In this document: positions 34,932-43,108 of the stretch, in pieces
Position numbering within the stretch: the first letter of the stretch is position 1
Layout: every line of letters begins with the position of its first letter
Source of the DNA: Planococcus shenhongbingii
Lineage (GTDB): Bacteria > Bacillota > Bacilli > Bacillales_A > Planococcaceae
DNA: 64,000 bases
Assembly: GCF_030413635.1 (NCBI RefSeq)
Contig: NZ_CP129235.1
Span: forward strand, 2,852,001-2,916,000
Direction: 5' to 3'
Made by a program: the position numbers and the translations under genes
The notes under the pieces: model-generated
Seen by the model: the letters and a program-made list of their open reading frames with translations, nothing else
What the model was told of the DNA's origin: nothing
The model's database searches: none

Positions 34932-35646
34932 AGTGGAACATTTGTATAAAAAATTCGGCAATAACGAAGTACTGAAAGACATTACGACAGAGATTAAAAA
35001 AGGCGAAGTGGTTTCCATCATTGGGCCTTCAGGTTCAGGCAAGTCAACATTTCTGCGTTGCTTGAATATGCTTGAGATTCCAACTTCAGGCACCATTATT
35101 GTCAGCGGACAAGATTTAACGGGACCTAAAAAAGATGTCCAAAAAATCCGCCAGCATATCGGCATGGTATTCCAGCATTTTCACTTGTTTCCTCATTTGA
35201 CTGTGCTTGAAAACCTCACTTATGCCCCAATGAAAGTCAAAGGCGAAAAGAAAGACGTGGCTCAGGAAAAAGCGCGTGTTTTATTGAAACGCGTCGGTTT
35301 GTCAGAGAAAGAAAAAGCTTATCCGAGCAGTTTGTCCGGCGGCCAGAAACAGCGTGTTGCCATTGCACGTGCCCTGGCGATGGAACCGGATTTAATGTTG
35401 TTTGACGAACCGACTTCCGCTTTGGACCCGGAAATGGTGAAAGAAGTTCTCGATGTTATGAAAGATTTGGCTAAATCCGGCATGACCATGGCGGTTGTGA
35501 CCCACGAAATGGGCTTTGCCCGTGAAGTAGCTGACCGTGTGATTTTCCTTGACCATGGTGTCCTGGTGGAAGAAGGCCAGCCGGTGGAATTTTTCAACAG
35601 TCCCCGAACCGAACGTGCAAGAGACTTTTTAGAAAAAGTTTTATAA
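34924..35646 (+). CDS. artR: Amino-acid ABC transporter ATP-binding protein (ArtR-like)
   Basis: 240 residues with all ABC motifs: Walker [17 protein letters not shown]-loop [15 protein letters not shown], signature [15 protein letters not shown], Walker [15 protein letters not shown] and the H-loop VVTHEMGFA. It powers the ArtPQ transporter. The start is a GTG with GGAGGCTGAAG upstream inside artQ, so translation is coupled. It is the last gene of the operon. Confidence 0.9.
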   Translation: MIKVEHLYKKFGNNEVLKDITTEIKKGEVVSIIGPSGSGKSTFLRCLNMLEIPTSGTIIVSGQDLTGPKKDVQKIRQHIGMVFQHFHLFPHLTVLENLTYAPMKVKGEKKDVAQEKARVLLKRVGLSEKEKAYPSSLSGGQKQRVAIARALAMEPDLMLFDEPTSALDPEMVKEVLDVMKDLAKSGMTMAVVTHEMGFAREVADRVIFLDHGVLVEEGQPVEFFNSPRTERARDFLEKVL

Positions 35647-35672
35647 AAAAGCGCCCTGGAGGCGCTTTTTTT
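35645..35672 (+). terminator. Terminator of the artPQR-like operon
   Basis: AAAAAAGCGCC/GGCGCTTTTTTT with a 5-base loop; it begins inside the artR stop. Confidence 0.88.
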
Positions 35673-35845
35673 ATTTGCCAGCGATTTGCTCTGTTTTGCA
35701 ATCAACTAACGGCTTTTTCGAGCGATTTAGACACGTTTACGTGCAATCTCCCTTCATCGTTCATTTGATGCTCATATATATCCTCCTTTTCTTCCATATC
35801 TGCGTGATATAATCAAAGCACTATGAAATAGTCGAGGTGGAACAA

Positions 35846-36733
35846 TTGTTTAGAAAGATCATTCTTTTAGTAACCGTAGTGTTTTTCATGGGGCTTGTTT
35901 TATTTACAGGCATGATGTATTTGAAAAACGAAACGGTAGTTTATTCACAAGGAGACATCACATTAACGGTAGAAAAACCGACTTTTTTCACTTTGTCTGA
36001 TTCTTCGGTAACTGAACAAGGCAAAGATGTGATCCGTTCTCATGACCTGACTTTATTGGGATTGCCGATTGGAACATACACACTTGTTGAAAGAACACTT
36101 GATAATGGCGTAAAAATCGTTTTTGAGCAATTGGACAACACAAGTTGGATGCCATTCGCGGTATCACTGAACACGAACGGCCTTTCAGAAGCTGAAGTTA
36201 AAACGTGGAATCCGAAACCTGTGAATCATCAGGAAGATCCTGTGTATGGCATAGACCCTACGGTGAATCCTTATGGCACCATTAAAATGGTTGCTGGTGA
36301 AATACTTCAAGGGAATTTATATGTCTCCAGAGGATTAACACTTGGCAATGGAACGGAAGTTCAAGAATTGCGCCATGAAATTCCTGACTTGACGATGGAA
36401 GAAGGTTCCTTAAGGAAGAACTTTTGGCTCCCCCCAAACTATCAGACAGAGACCTGGTTTATGATTTCAGAAGCTCCATTTTTTGAAACAGCAGCCACGG
36501 AAGACAAGTGGATTGATTTTACTTTGAACAACAGGCTCCAGCAGCTCAATTGGCTCACTCCTGCAGGGCCCATGGTTAAAGTCGAACAGACAGAAGATCT
36601 CCGGACTCAACTGGCCTATAGCCGGGATGAAGAACGAACAAAAGATCCGGTATCAGCTGAATGGAACAAAACAGCTCCTTCTTTATTTTTCGAATCAATG
36701 GTATTGAATTCGAAAGCTGCCCAGGAGCAATAA
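35846..36733 (+). CDS. Hypothetical membrane-anchored extracytoplasmic protein
   Basis: About 295 residues. It has an N-terminal membrane anchor (RKIILLVTVVFFMGLVLFTGMMYL) and then a long beta-rich, Tyr/Trp-containing domain with no family I recognise (TLTVEKPTFFTLSDS ... WFMISEAPFFETA). The start is uncertain: GAGGTGG favours a TTG at 35846, while the frame is open to a GTG at 35837 that overlaps this ribosome site. It is monocistronic, bounded by terminators, and likely displayed on the outer face of the membrane. Confidence 0.6.
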   Translation: MFRKIILLVTVVFFMGLVLFTGMMYLKNETVVYSQGDITLTVEKPTFFTLSDSSVTEQGKDVIRSHDLTLLGLPIGTYTLVERTLDNGVKIVFEQLDNTSWMPFAVSLNTNGLSEAEVKTWNPKPVNHQEDPVYGIDPTVNPYGTIKMVAGEILQGNLYVSRGLTLGNGTEVQELRHEIPDLTMEEGSLRKNFWLPPNYQTETWFMISEAPFFETAATEDKWIDFTLNNRLQQLNWLTPAGPMVKVEQTEDLRTQLAYSRDEERTKDPVSAEWNKTAPSLFFESMVLNSKAAQEQ

Positions 36734-36735
36734 AG

Positions 36736-36768
36736 AAAACCCGCTAAAGCCATTTTAGCGGGGTTTTC
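36736..36768 (+). terminator. Terminator after the membrane-anchored protein gene
   Basis: AAAACCCGCTAAA paired with TTTAGCGGGGTTTT, just past the stop at 36733. Confidence 0.85.
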
Positions 36769-36899
36769 CTATCTTCAAGATTCTCTAGGCTAGGAGTATA
36801 TTCACTTCACCTTTAACTGAATAGTCTGTATAATAAAGATATATAAATATATCCTTCTTTCCACCTGTATTCCCATCATAAACTAAGGAGGTAATCAGC

Positions 36900-37073
36900 A
36901 TGGACCGCAGACGTGTGGACCCGCAAGAAGTGGAGCGCCGGCAGTTTGACGAAGAATATTTTGCATCTTTGAACATGGTTGGTGAAGGAGCTCCTGATTT
37001 TTCATTTGTGGAAGAAGATGATGCAGTCGAAGAAATAAAAAGTGAAGAAAAGAAAGCGCAAAACCTTCATTAA
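36900..37073 (+). CDS. Small hypothetical protein (57 aa)
   Basis: A short gene with a full-strength AAGGAGGT (36885-36892) seven bases before ATG and its own terminator. The protein starts MDRRRVDPQEVERRQFDE, has a central hydrophobic patch YFASLNMVGEGAPDFSFV and a highly acidic/lysine tail ending KKAQNLH. There is no signal peptide and no cysteine. I do not recognise it. The ribosome site and terminator make it a real gene. Confidence 0.65.
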   Translation: MDRRRVDPQEVERRQFDEEYFASLNMVGEGAPDFSFVEEDDAVEEIKSEEKKAQNLH

Positions 37074-37085
37074 GCTTCCCTATTC

Positions 37086-37119
37086 CCGCCTCCTTGAAAA
37101 TGGAGGCGGATTTTTTTTG
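37086..37119 (+). terminator. Terminator of the 57-aa gene
   Basis: CCGCCTCC/GGAGGCGG followed by ATTTTTTTTG. Confidence 0.9.
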
Positions 37120-37120
37120 T

Positions 37121-37155
37121 AAAAAAACCCTCAAAGCCTATGAAGGCTTTAAGGG
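37121..37155 (-). terminator. Terminator of the LLM-class oxidoreductase gene
   Basis: On the minus strand, CCCTTAAAGCC pairs with GGCTTTGAGGG and is followed by TTTTTTT. It lies ten bases past the stop at 37165. Confidence 0.88.
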
Positions 37156-37164
37156 AATGAATTT

Positions 37165-38172
37165 TCATACCATCAGCTCGGCAACAATTTCATAAGAACG
37201 CAGACGGTCTTTTTGATGGAATATCTGTGAATTGACGATGATTTCATTGGCACGGGTTTTATTGGCAAAGCTTTGAAGTTTTTCCCGCACGACATCCGGT
37301 GTCCCGACAATCATTGACTCTGTCGCCATTTTTTCTTTAAAGATAGCAATTTCCCGATCCGTCCACACTTCCTCCAGATGGTCGATTGGCGGCGTGAAAG
37401 CAGTAGGCATACCTCTCATCAGATTGAACATTTGCTGTTGGCTGGAAGTTGCCAACCATTCTGCCCGTTCTTGTGTATCCGCCGCGATAACATTGACGCC
37501 GACCATGGCATAGGGCTCTTTCAATACTGCCGAAGGCTTGAAATTCTGATGGTATAATTGAAGCGCCTGAATCGTGAAATCAGGGGCAAAATGGCTGGCA
37601 AATGAAAACGGCAATCCTTTGATGGCCGCCAGCTGCGCACTAAAGCCGCTTGATCCGAGAAGCCAGATGGGTACATGCAGCCCGGTTCCCGGATATGAAC
37701 GGACCCGCCCTACCGGTTTATCGGAAAAGTAGTTTTCCAGCTCTGCCACTTGCTGCGGAAAATCATCGCCGCTGCTCTGCAGCGTACGGCGAAGGGCATA
37801 GGCAGTAGCCTGATCACTGCCCGGTGCCCGTCCAAGCCCTAAGTCGATACGATCCGGATACATCGCCTCAAGGGTACCGAACTGTTCTGCAATCACAAGC
37901 GGCGCATGGTTTGGCAGCATGATACCGCCTGAACCGACGCGTATTTTTTTAGTCGCTCCAGCAATATGGCCGATTAACACAGAAGTTGCTGAACTGCCGA
38001 TGCCCGGCATATTATGGTGTTCTGCCAGCCAGTAGCGGTTAAATCCCCATTCCTCTGCATGCTGTGCGATTTCGACACTGTTGCGGAACGACTCGGAGGC
38101 GTCGCTGCCTTCGTTGATCGGTGCTAAATCCAAAACGGATAAAGGTATATCTTTGAATTTCTTTATATGCAT
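37165..38172 (-). CDS. LLM class flavin-dependent oxidoreductase (luciferase-like)
   Basis: A 335-residue bacterial luciferase-like monooxygenase of the FMN-binding group that includes B. subtilis YceB/Ywc[89 protein letters not shown]. Members use reduced flavin to oxidise varied small molecules; the substrate is unknown. AAGGAGTG precedes the ATG. It follows the PAS-STAS gene but a terminator separates them. Confidence 0.87.
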   Translation of the reverse strand: MHIKKFKDIPLSVLDLAPINEGSDASESFRNSVEIAQHAEEWGFNRYWLAEHHNMPGIGSSATSVLIGHIAGATKKIRVGSGGIMLPNHAPLVIAEQFGTLEAMYPDRIDLGLGRAPGSDQATAYALRRTLQSSGDDFPQQVAELENYFSDKPVGRVRSYPGTGLHVPIWLLGSSGFSAQLAAIKGLPFSFASHFAPDFTIQALQLYHQNFKPSAVLKEPYAMVGVNVIAADTQERAEWLATSSQQQMFNLMRGMPTAFTPPIDHLEEVWTDREIAIFKEKMATESMIVGTPDVVREKLQSFANKTRANEIIVNSQIFHQKDRLRSYEIVAELMV

Positions 38173-38252
38173 CCTTCTTCACTCCTTGTCTCTCATATTG
38201 TATCGATATTGCCAATTAAACACATCTTTTCCGCTCATGGCAGGAGACATAG

Positions 38253-38284
38253 AAAAAGCTGGCTCTCAAGAAAAGAGTCAGCTC
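38253..38284 (-). terminator. Terminator of the B12/STAS operon
   Basis: On the minus strand, AGCTGACTCT pairs with AGAGCCAGCT (one mismatch) and is followed by TTTTTCT. It starts within the last codons of the STAS reading frame. Confidence 0.75.
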
Positions 38285-39051
38285 TTGCTAGGCCATTTAT
38301 CGGAAGACAGTACGTCTTGAAGTGAAGCGACAAAACACATCGGCTGCTTTGTCCTGATACGATGCAGCCGTTTTGCATGCTCCGGTTTGACTCCTGTAAA
38401 GATGCTGGATGTGCCCATCAAGCTGAAAGATTGAAGAAGGGAATCCAAATGGCGCAGTCCGTCATCGTTAATCCTCCCCATTGCCGTCAAATCAAAAATG
38501 ACAGTGTCAGCCTGGGTTTCATAAATGCGCACCAGCAAGCGTGGCGTAAATGCCAATACTTGTTCTTCGGTCAAATCCCCGAACAAGGGAATGAGCAGCC
38601 GTTGCTTATCCAATTGGATGCACGGCGCAGATAATCCCCTTACTTTTTGAAGCAATTCCAGCGTCCGTTCTTTTTCTTGAAAAAGATCATAATCCGTATC
38701 CCGAAGTCTTTCCCGAAGCTTGGACAGTTGGCCGGCCACGTGCTCTAGCTGACTATCTTTTAGCACAATGACAAGAGATAGAAGCGTCGGATCATTGCGT
38801 TTTGCATGAACATCCACTAAAAGCAAATCGCCTCTTTTTGAAACGAGATTAAGTTCAAATTTTTACAGCGAAGATTCTATTCTCAGCAGTTTTTTTGCTT
38901 TTTGTAAACTATCTGCATCAACAATGTCTGTAAATTTACGGCATTCTCCGAATAATTCTTCTGCCTCCATAGAACAGTCGACTACCAATAATTCATTGTT
39001 CACTTCAAATGCCGGGAGCGGCAGTCCATTAAATTGAGATTTCATAGTCAT
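38278..39051 (-). pseudogene. PAS-STAS (RsbR-like) protein split by one in-frame TAA
   Basis: A single reading frame is broken only by TAA at 38865-38863. Before it, 62 residues form a PAS-like start (LPAFEVNNELLVVDCSMEAEELFGE). After it the same frame continues KFELNLVSKRGDLLLVDVHAKRN (PAS end), a coiled coil about LEHVAGQLSKLRERL, and a STAS domain (LLIPLFGDLTEEQ ... DTVIFDLTAMGRINDDGLRHLDSLL) of the type found at the C-terminus of RsbR stressosome proteins. One base change (for example CAA or GAA to TAA) explains it. A TTG at 38826 might re-initiate a 182-residue STAS part. The gene overlaps the B12-protein gene by 23 bases with GGGAGAGAAG upstream, so it is translationally coupled to it. 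Confidence 0.72.
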
Positions 39052-40054
39052 TTTCAGGCTTCTCTCCCGTCTTGATCCAAAGTTCCAATTGGTTTAAGTC
39101 TCTTACCACCATTGCCCCGCTATTTCTTAAAGAATTTGAATTTGAAATATTGACTGCACGTCCGCCGACCAGAACAGCCGGCTGGAACTCCAATGCCAAA
39201 AATTCATTTACGTAGGTTTTCAATAAAGGCAACCTGTAAGCAAGCGCTGCCGACAAAGCAATAACGTCAGGTTTCCATTTTTCTGCTGCTTCCAAAGCAT
39301 GCGGCAGTGGCAGATTCGGTCCCATATATTGGACTGACCAGCCATATTCCTGGAACAGAGAGGCTACCATTTTCAATCCGATATAATGGTCTTCTCCTTC
39401 TGGCCCCAATACCATGACTTTTCTTTCCCCGCCTCTTTCTGCCAGTTCTCTATTTTCTACAGCAGATACCACGAAATCGCAGATTGCGGTAGCCAGATGT
39501 TCATCGGCAACTGTGATTTCATTGTTTTCCCATAACGTGCCGACATGATACATCGCCGGCGTCAGTAATTGGTCGAACAATTCTTTTCGGCTATGGCTTT
39601 CAAGAAAAGATTGAATCTGGCGCAATGCTTCCATATCTTCCCCTTGCAGAAACAATTCCGCTAGTTGGGTTGGCTGCATCATCTCCTCAACCTCCTTTTG
39701 CCACAGTTTAGAAAGTAATTCATTTGCTTGCTGAAGACAATCCAGCATAAAGCTTTCTTCAAGCTTTTCCGTTTTTCCTGGAAGGATCTTAATGAGCCGT
39801 TCAAAATTATCAATGATGAGGGCTGTTTCCACATTGCGGCTGTTCAATACCGTCTCCAGCCAGCGGCTGTAATCTAAAAATACTTGTTTGTCTTCCAGTT
39901 CATAAGCTGTTTCGAGATGATCCAAATGGTGATGGTTGTCTTTCTCGGTATGCTGGAAGCCCCGCTCACCGAACCGTTCCCAAATGCTTGGATACGCTTC
40001 ATAAATGCTCGTGGCTGTTTCCAGTGCGATTTGATCTTTAATAGCTTTGTTCAT
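39029..40054 (-). CDS. B12-binding photoreceptor-like protein without HTH (CarH/LitR-type sensor module)
   Basis: 341 residues. After an unfamiliar N-terminal helical domain (about 1-100) comes a four-helix B12 cap with W175-x9-E185-H186, the motif that in CarH/LitR photoreceptors packs over and ligates adenosylcobalamin. A B12-binding Rossmann domain follows with E221-x-H223-x-x-G226, the lower-ligand motif, and IALSAALAYRLPLLKTYV, AVLVGGRAVN. CarH carries an N-terminal MerR HTH; none is visible here. The protein could therefore pass a light or B12 signal to a partner, plausibly the PAS-STAS protein encoded next with overlapping ends. It overlaps the upstream monooxygenase gene by four bases. 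Confidence 0.75.
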   Translation of the reverse strand: MNKAIKDQIALETATSIYEAYPSIWERFGERGFQHTEKDNHHHLDHLETAYELEDKQVFLDYSRWLETVLNSRNVETALIIDNFERLIKILPGKTEKLEESFMLDCLQQANELLSKLWQKEVEEMMQPTQLAELFLQGEDMEALRQIQSFLESHSRKELFDQLLTPAMYHVGTLWENNEITVADEHLATAICDFVVSAVENRELAERGGERKVMVLGPEGEDHYIGLKMVASLFQEYGWSVQYMGPNLPLPHALEAAEKWKPDVIALSAALAYRLPLLKTYVNEFLALEFQPAVLVGGRAVNISNSNSLRNSGAMVVRDLNQLELWIKTGEKPENDYEISI

Positions 40055-40356
40055 TCCGCTACGACCTCGTATTGCCGGACTTTCGGCACAATTCCAGCTA
40101 ACGCCTTGTCCGGATAATATTTTTCAAGCTCATGGATTTCTTTGAACTCATTGCTTCTGACCCATTTCAAATAAGCTTCTTCTGAATGCCATTCCAAATG
40201 CACCGTCAATTCATTTAACTTTTTAGTGTTCTGGATAAGCCGAAACTGATGAAAGCCTTCAGCCAGGTCCACCCGCCGGGAACGATTTTGATATATTTTA
40301 ATGAGATCCTCTGTTTTTTCTTCCGGCACTTCAACTGTTGACGTCACAATATACAT
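40051..40356 (-). CDS. Antibiotic-biosynthesis-monooxygenase (ABM) domain protein
   Basis: A 101-residue dimeric ferredoxin-like fold protein. MYIVTSTVEVPEEKTEDLIKIYQNR, then FHQFRLIQNTKKLNELTVHLEWHSEEAYLKWVRSNEF is the ABM/IsdG-like pattern. Some relatives degrade haem, others oxidise polyketides or have no known activity. GGGG precedes the ATG by seven bases. It is first in the three-gene operon with the B12 sensor and PAS-STAS genes; any link to tetrapyrrole chemistry is speculation. Confidence 0.72.
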   Translation of the reverse strand: MYIVTSTVEVPEEKTEDLIKIYQNRSRRVDLAEGFHQFRLIQNTKKLNELTVHLEWHSEEAYLKWVRSNEFKEIHELEKYYPDKALAGIVPKVRQYEVVAE

Positions 40357-40549
40357 CCATATTCCCCTTTTACTGAATTGATACTGTCTATTATAATCTT
40401 TCGGTCTTCGAATTAAAAGAAATGCACTATAGTTGTCCTCTGCCGGATAGGATGATTTATTTTGAATATTTCAATTCCCTCTTGCACTTCTTTGTAAAAT
40501 ACTCTAAACTTTGAAATATCCAATTATACATAACTTCATAATTTTAATT

Positions 40550-40651
40550 CTTATCAAGAGAGACGGAGGGATTTGGCCCTGTGATGTCTCAGCAACCAGC
40601 CTCACGGCCACGGTGCTAATTCCAATAGGCATTTGCCTAAAAGATGAGAAG
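40550..40651 (+). promoter_or_regulatory. SAM-I riboswitch (S-box)
   Basis: The conserved core is present in order: CTTATCAAGAGAGACGGAGG, GGCCCTGTGATG, CAGCAACC, GGTGCTAATTCC and the closing AGATGAGAAG that pairs with the 5' CTTATC strand. It is followed at once by a terminator, so S-adenosylmethionine should cause premature termination of metI-metC. About 190 bases upstream (40357-40549) hold only a possible promoter. Confidence 0.95.
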
Positions 40652-40664
40652 ATTGTGTTACCTG

Positions 40665-40707
40665 AACAGGGGCTTTCTTCTTTTTGAAGAAAGCCCCTGT
40701 TTTTTTT
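40665..40707 (+). terminator. Expression-platform terminator of the SAM riboswitch
   Basis: The stem AACAGGGGCTTTCTTC/GAAGAAAGCCCCTGTT with a run of eight T. It lies between the aptamer and the metI ribosome site. Confidence 0.92.
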
Positions 40708-40726
40708 AATTGAAAGGATGATGAAC

Positions 40727-41848
40727 ATGGTCGAACATAGCTTGGAGACACAATTGGTGCAGTCGGGAAACCGATGTGATGCTAAAACGGGAGCAGTCAG
40801 CCCACCAATTTATTTATCAACCGCCTATGGACACGAAGCACTTGGCAAGTCGACAGGGTTTGACTATACACGTACAAAAAATTTAACACGCAGCATTTTG
40901 GAAGAAGGCATCGCGAACCTTGAAGAAGGAGATGCAGGGTTTGCCTGTAGCTCCGGAATGGCGGCTATCCAACTTGTCTTGTCGCTGTTCCGTCCAGGTG
41001 ACGAGCTGTTAGTTCCGGAAGACATTTACGGCGGGACTTATCGGCTGCTCGGCCATTTCGCTGACGTCTACAATATCCAGGCGACTTATGCAGAATTCAA
41101 AGATGTTGAATCAACTGAACAGCAAATCACCATTCAAACACGGGCGTTGTTTATCGAAACTCCGACCAATCCATTGATGCAGGAAATCGATCTCCAAGCT
41201 TATGCAGCACTCGCAAAAAAGCACAATCTGCTGCTTATTGTCGATAATACATTTCTAACTCCTTATCTCCGGAAGCCGCTTGCATTAGGAGCGGATATTG
41301 TCATCCATAGCGCTACTAAGTACATCGGCGGCCATAACGATGTACTAGCTGGAGTGATTGCCGCAAAAGGCCAGAGCCTATGTGAGCGATTAGCCGCTTT
41401 GCATAATGCCACCGGTGCCGTGCTGTCCCCGTTCGATTCATGGCTTTTGATTCGTGGATTGAAGACTTTGCCTCTCCGTATGAGGCAGCATGAAAATAAC
41501 GCTAAAAAGATTGCTGCTTTTTTAGAAGAGCAGCCCATCGTTTCACAAGTTTTATATCCTGGTAAAGGCGGCATGCTGTCATTCCGGCTGCAAAAAGAAG
41601 AATGGGTTTCTCCATTCCTCTCAAACATCCGCCTGATTGCTTTTGCAGAAAGCCTCGGAGGTGTGGAAAGTTTCATCACTTATCCTGCCACACAGACTCA
41701 TGCAGTTATTCCAGAAAAAGAAAGGCTGCACCGCGGCATATGTAATCGCCTGCTCCGTTTTTCAGTCGGCATTGAAGATGCTGACGATTTAATTGCTGAT
41801 TTAACCCAGGCTTTCGCCAAACTTGAAAAGGAGGCTCTTCGCCTATGA
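40727..41848 (+). CDS. metI: Cystathionine gamma-synthase / O-acetylhomoserine thiolyase (MetI type)
   Basis: 373 residues, equal to B. subtilis MetI. A PLP trans-sulfuration enzyme joining an activated homoserine with cysteine or sulfide. The PLP lysine is in HSATKYIGGHNDV; FDYTRTKNLTRSILEEGIANLEEGDAGFACSSGMAA is the cofactor-binding region. The ATG at 40727 is selected because AAAGGATG lies six bases upstream; two earlier in-frame ATGs overlap that site. Controlled by the SAM riboswitch and overlapping metC by four bases. Confidence 0.92.
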   Translation: MVEHSLETQLVQSGNRCDAKTGAVSPPIYLSTAYGHEALGKSTGFDYTRTKNLTRSILEEGIANLEEGDAGFACSSGMAAIQLVLSLFRPGDELLVPEDIYGGTYRLLGHFADVYNIQATYAEFKDVESTEQQITIQTRALFIETPTNPLMQEIDLQAYAALAKKHNLLLIVDNTFLTPYLRKPLALGADIVIHSATKYIGGHNDVLAGVIAAKGQSLCERLAALHNATGAVLSPFDSWLLIRGLKTLPLRMRQHENNAKKIAAFLEEQPIVSQVLYPGKGGMLSFRLQKEEWVSPFLSNIRLIAFAESLGGVESFITYPATQTHAVIPEKERLHRGICNRLLRFSVGIEDADDLIADLTQAFAKLEKEALRL

Positions 41849-43020
41849 CCGATCATTTGGAAACTCAATTTATCCATTCAACCGGAGTTGACCGGCAAAC
41901 CGGAGCAGTAAACGTCCCTGTTTATATATCTTCAACTTATCACCAGCCGAGCTTTGATGAATTCGGCCCTTTCGACTATAGCCGTTCGGGAAACCCCACG
42001 CGCTTGAAGCTGGAAGAAACCATTGCCAAACTTGAAAACGGCACGCGCGGTTTTGCGTTCGCTTCCGGCATGGCTGCCATTTCTTCCGCTTTCATGCTGC
42101 TTTCTGCTGGCGATCATGTTTTGATTTCTGAGGACGTTTACGGCGGTACTTACCGCTTTGTTACAGAAGTGCTGAATAAATTCCATATCGATTATACATT
42201 CGTCAATATGACCGATTTAAGTGAAATGGCAGAAGCCATCCGGCCGAATACAAAAGTGATTTACCTTGAGACGCCGTCTAATCCTGTCATGAACATCACC
42301 GATATCGAAATTGCAGCAAAACTGGCGAAAGCCAACGATTGCCTGACATTTGTCGATAATACTTTCATGACGCCCCTTTATCAAAATCCCTTGGACCTTG
42401 GAGCGGACCTTGTCTTACATAGTGCAACGAAGTTCTTGTCCGGGCATAGCGATATTATTGCAGGGCTCGCCGTTACAAAAGATGCGGAACTGGGAGACCG
42501 GCTCGGGTTTATTCAAAACACTTTCGGTTCGGTCTTGGGAGCTCAGGATTCCTATAACTTAATCCAGGGCATTAAAACTTTGGGTGCCCGGCTCAAGCAG
42601 TCAGCCGCTTCAGCCCGTATCATCGCCGACTATCTGCACAGCCATCCTGTAATTGAAGAAGTCTACTATCCCGGATTCCGTTTCCATCCGGGATATCCGA
42701 TTCATGAACGGCAAGCTTCAGGTGCAGGAGCGGTCCTGTCACTCCGCTTGGCAGATAAAGCGGCGGCCCGGACGTTTGTTGAGAGCTTGCGCATTCCCAT
42801 CTTCGCTGTCAGCTTAGGCGCCGTCGAATCCATCTTATCGTATCCTGCGACGATGTCCCATGCTTCTATGCCAAAAGAAGAACGTGATAAACGGGGCATT
42901 ACAGACGGATTATTGCGCCTGTCAGTCGGATTGGAACATACCGATGATTTACTGGAAGACTTGGAACAAGCATTGCAGAAAGTCCGGGAATCTGCAGGAA
43001 TCACATCGTCTATAAGATAA
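41845..43020 (+). CDS. metC: Cystathionine beta-lyase
   Basis: A 391-residue PLP lyase of the Cys/Met metabolism family, converting cystathionine to homocysteine. HSATKFLSGHSDIIAGL holds the PLP lysine; FDYSRSGNPTRLKLEETIAKLENGTRGFAFASGMAA is the family signature. It starts on the ATGA overlap with metI, with AAAGGAGG inside the end of metI. Operon metI-metC under the S-box matches Bacillus. Confidence 0.92.
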   Translation: MTDHLETQFIHSTGVDRQTGAVNVPVYISSTYHQPSFDEFGPFDYSRSGNPTRLKLEETIAKLENGTRGFAFASGMAAISSAFMLLSAGDHVLISEDVYGGTYRFVTEVLNKFHIDYTFVNMTDLSEMAEAIRPNTKVIYLETPSNPVMNITDIEIAAKLAKANDCLTFVDNTFMTPLYQNPLDLGADLVLHSATKFLSGHSDIIAGLAVTKDAELGDRLGFIQNTFGSVLGAQDSYNLIQGIKTLGARLKQSAASARIIADYLHSHPVIEEVYYPGFRFHPGYPIHERQASGAGAVLSLRLADKAAARTFVESLRIPIFAVSLGAVESILSYPATMSHASMPKEERDKRGITDGLLRLSVGLEHTDDLLEDLEQALQKVRESAGITSSIR

Positions 43021-43051
43021 AGAGCAACTTCTCCCCTCTTTTTCATCTAAA

Positions 43052-43084
43052 AAAGCCGTTCAATCGATTAGATTGAACGGCTTT
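43052..43084. terminator. Terminator between metC and the malic enzyme gene
   Basis: AAAGCCGTTCAATC/GATTGAACGGCTTT with loop GATTA. It probably works for both convergent transcripts: the minus side has TTTTAGATG and the plus side CTTCTATA. Confidence 0.8.
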
Positions 43085-43088
43085 CTTC

Positions 43089-43108
43089 TATATATATATA
43101 TATATATT
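43089..43108. repeat. (TA)n dinucleotide repeat
   Basis: About ten TA units between the metC terminator and the stop codon of the malic enzyme gene. A simple-sequence tract of this length is prone to slippage, but it lies outside coding sequence. Confidence 0.85.
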
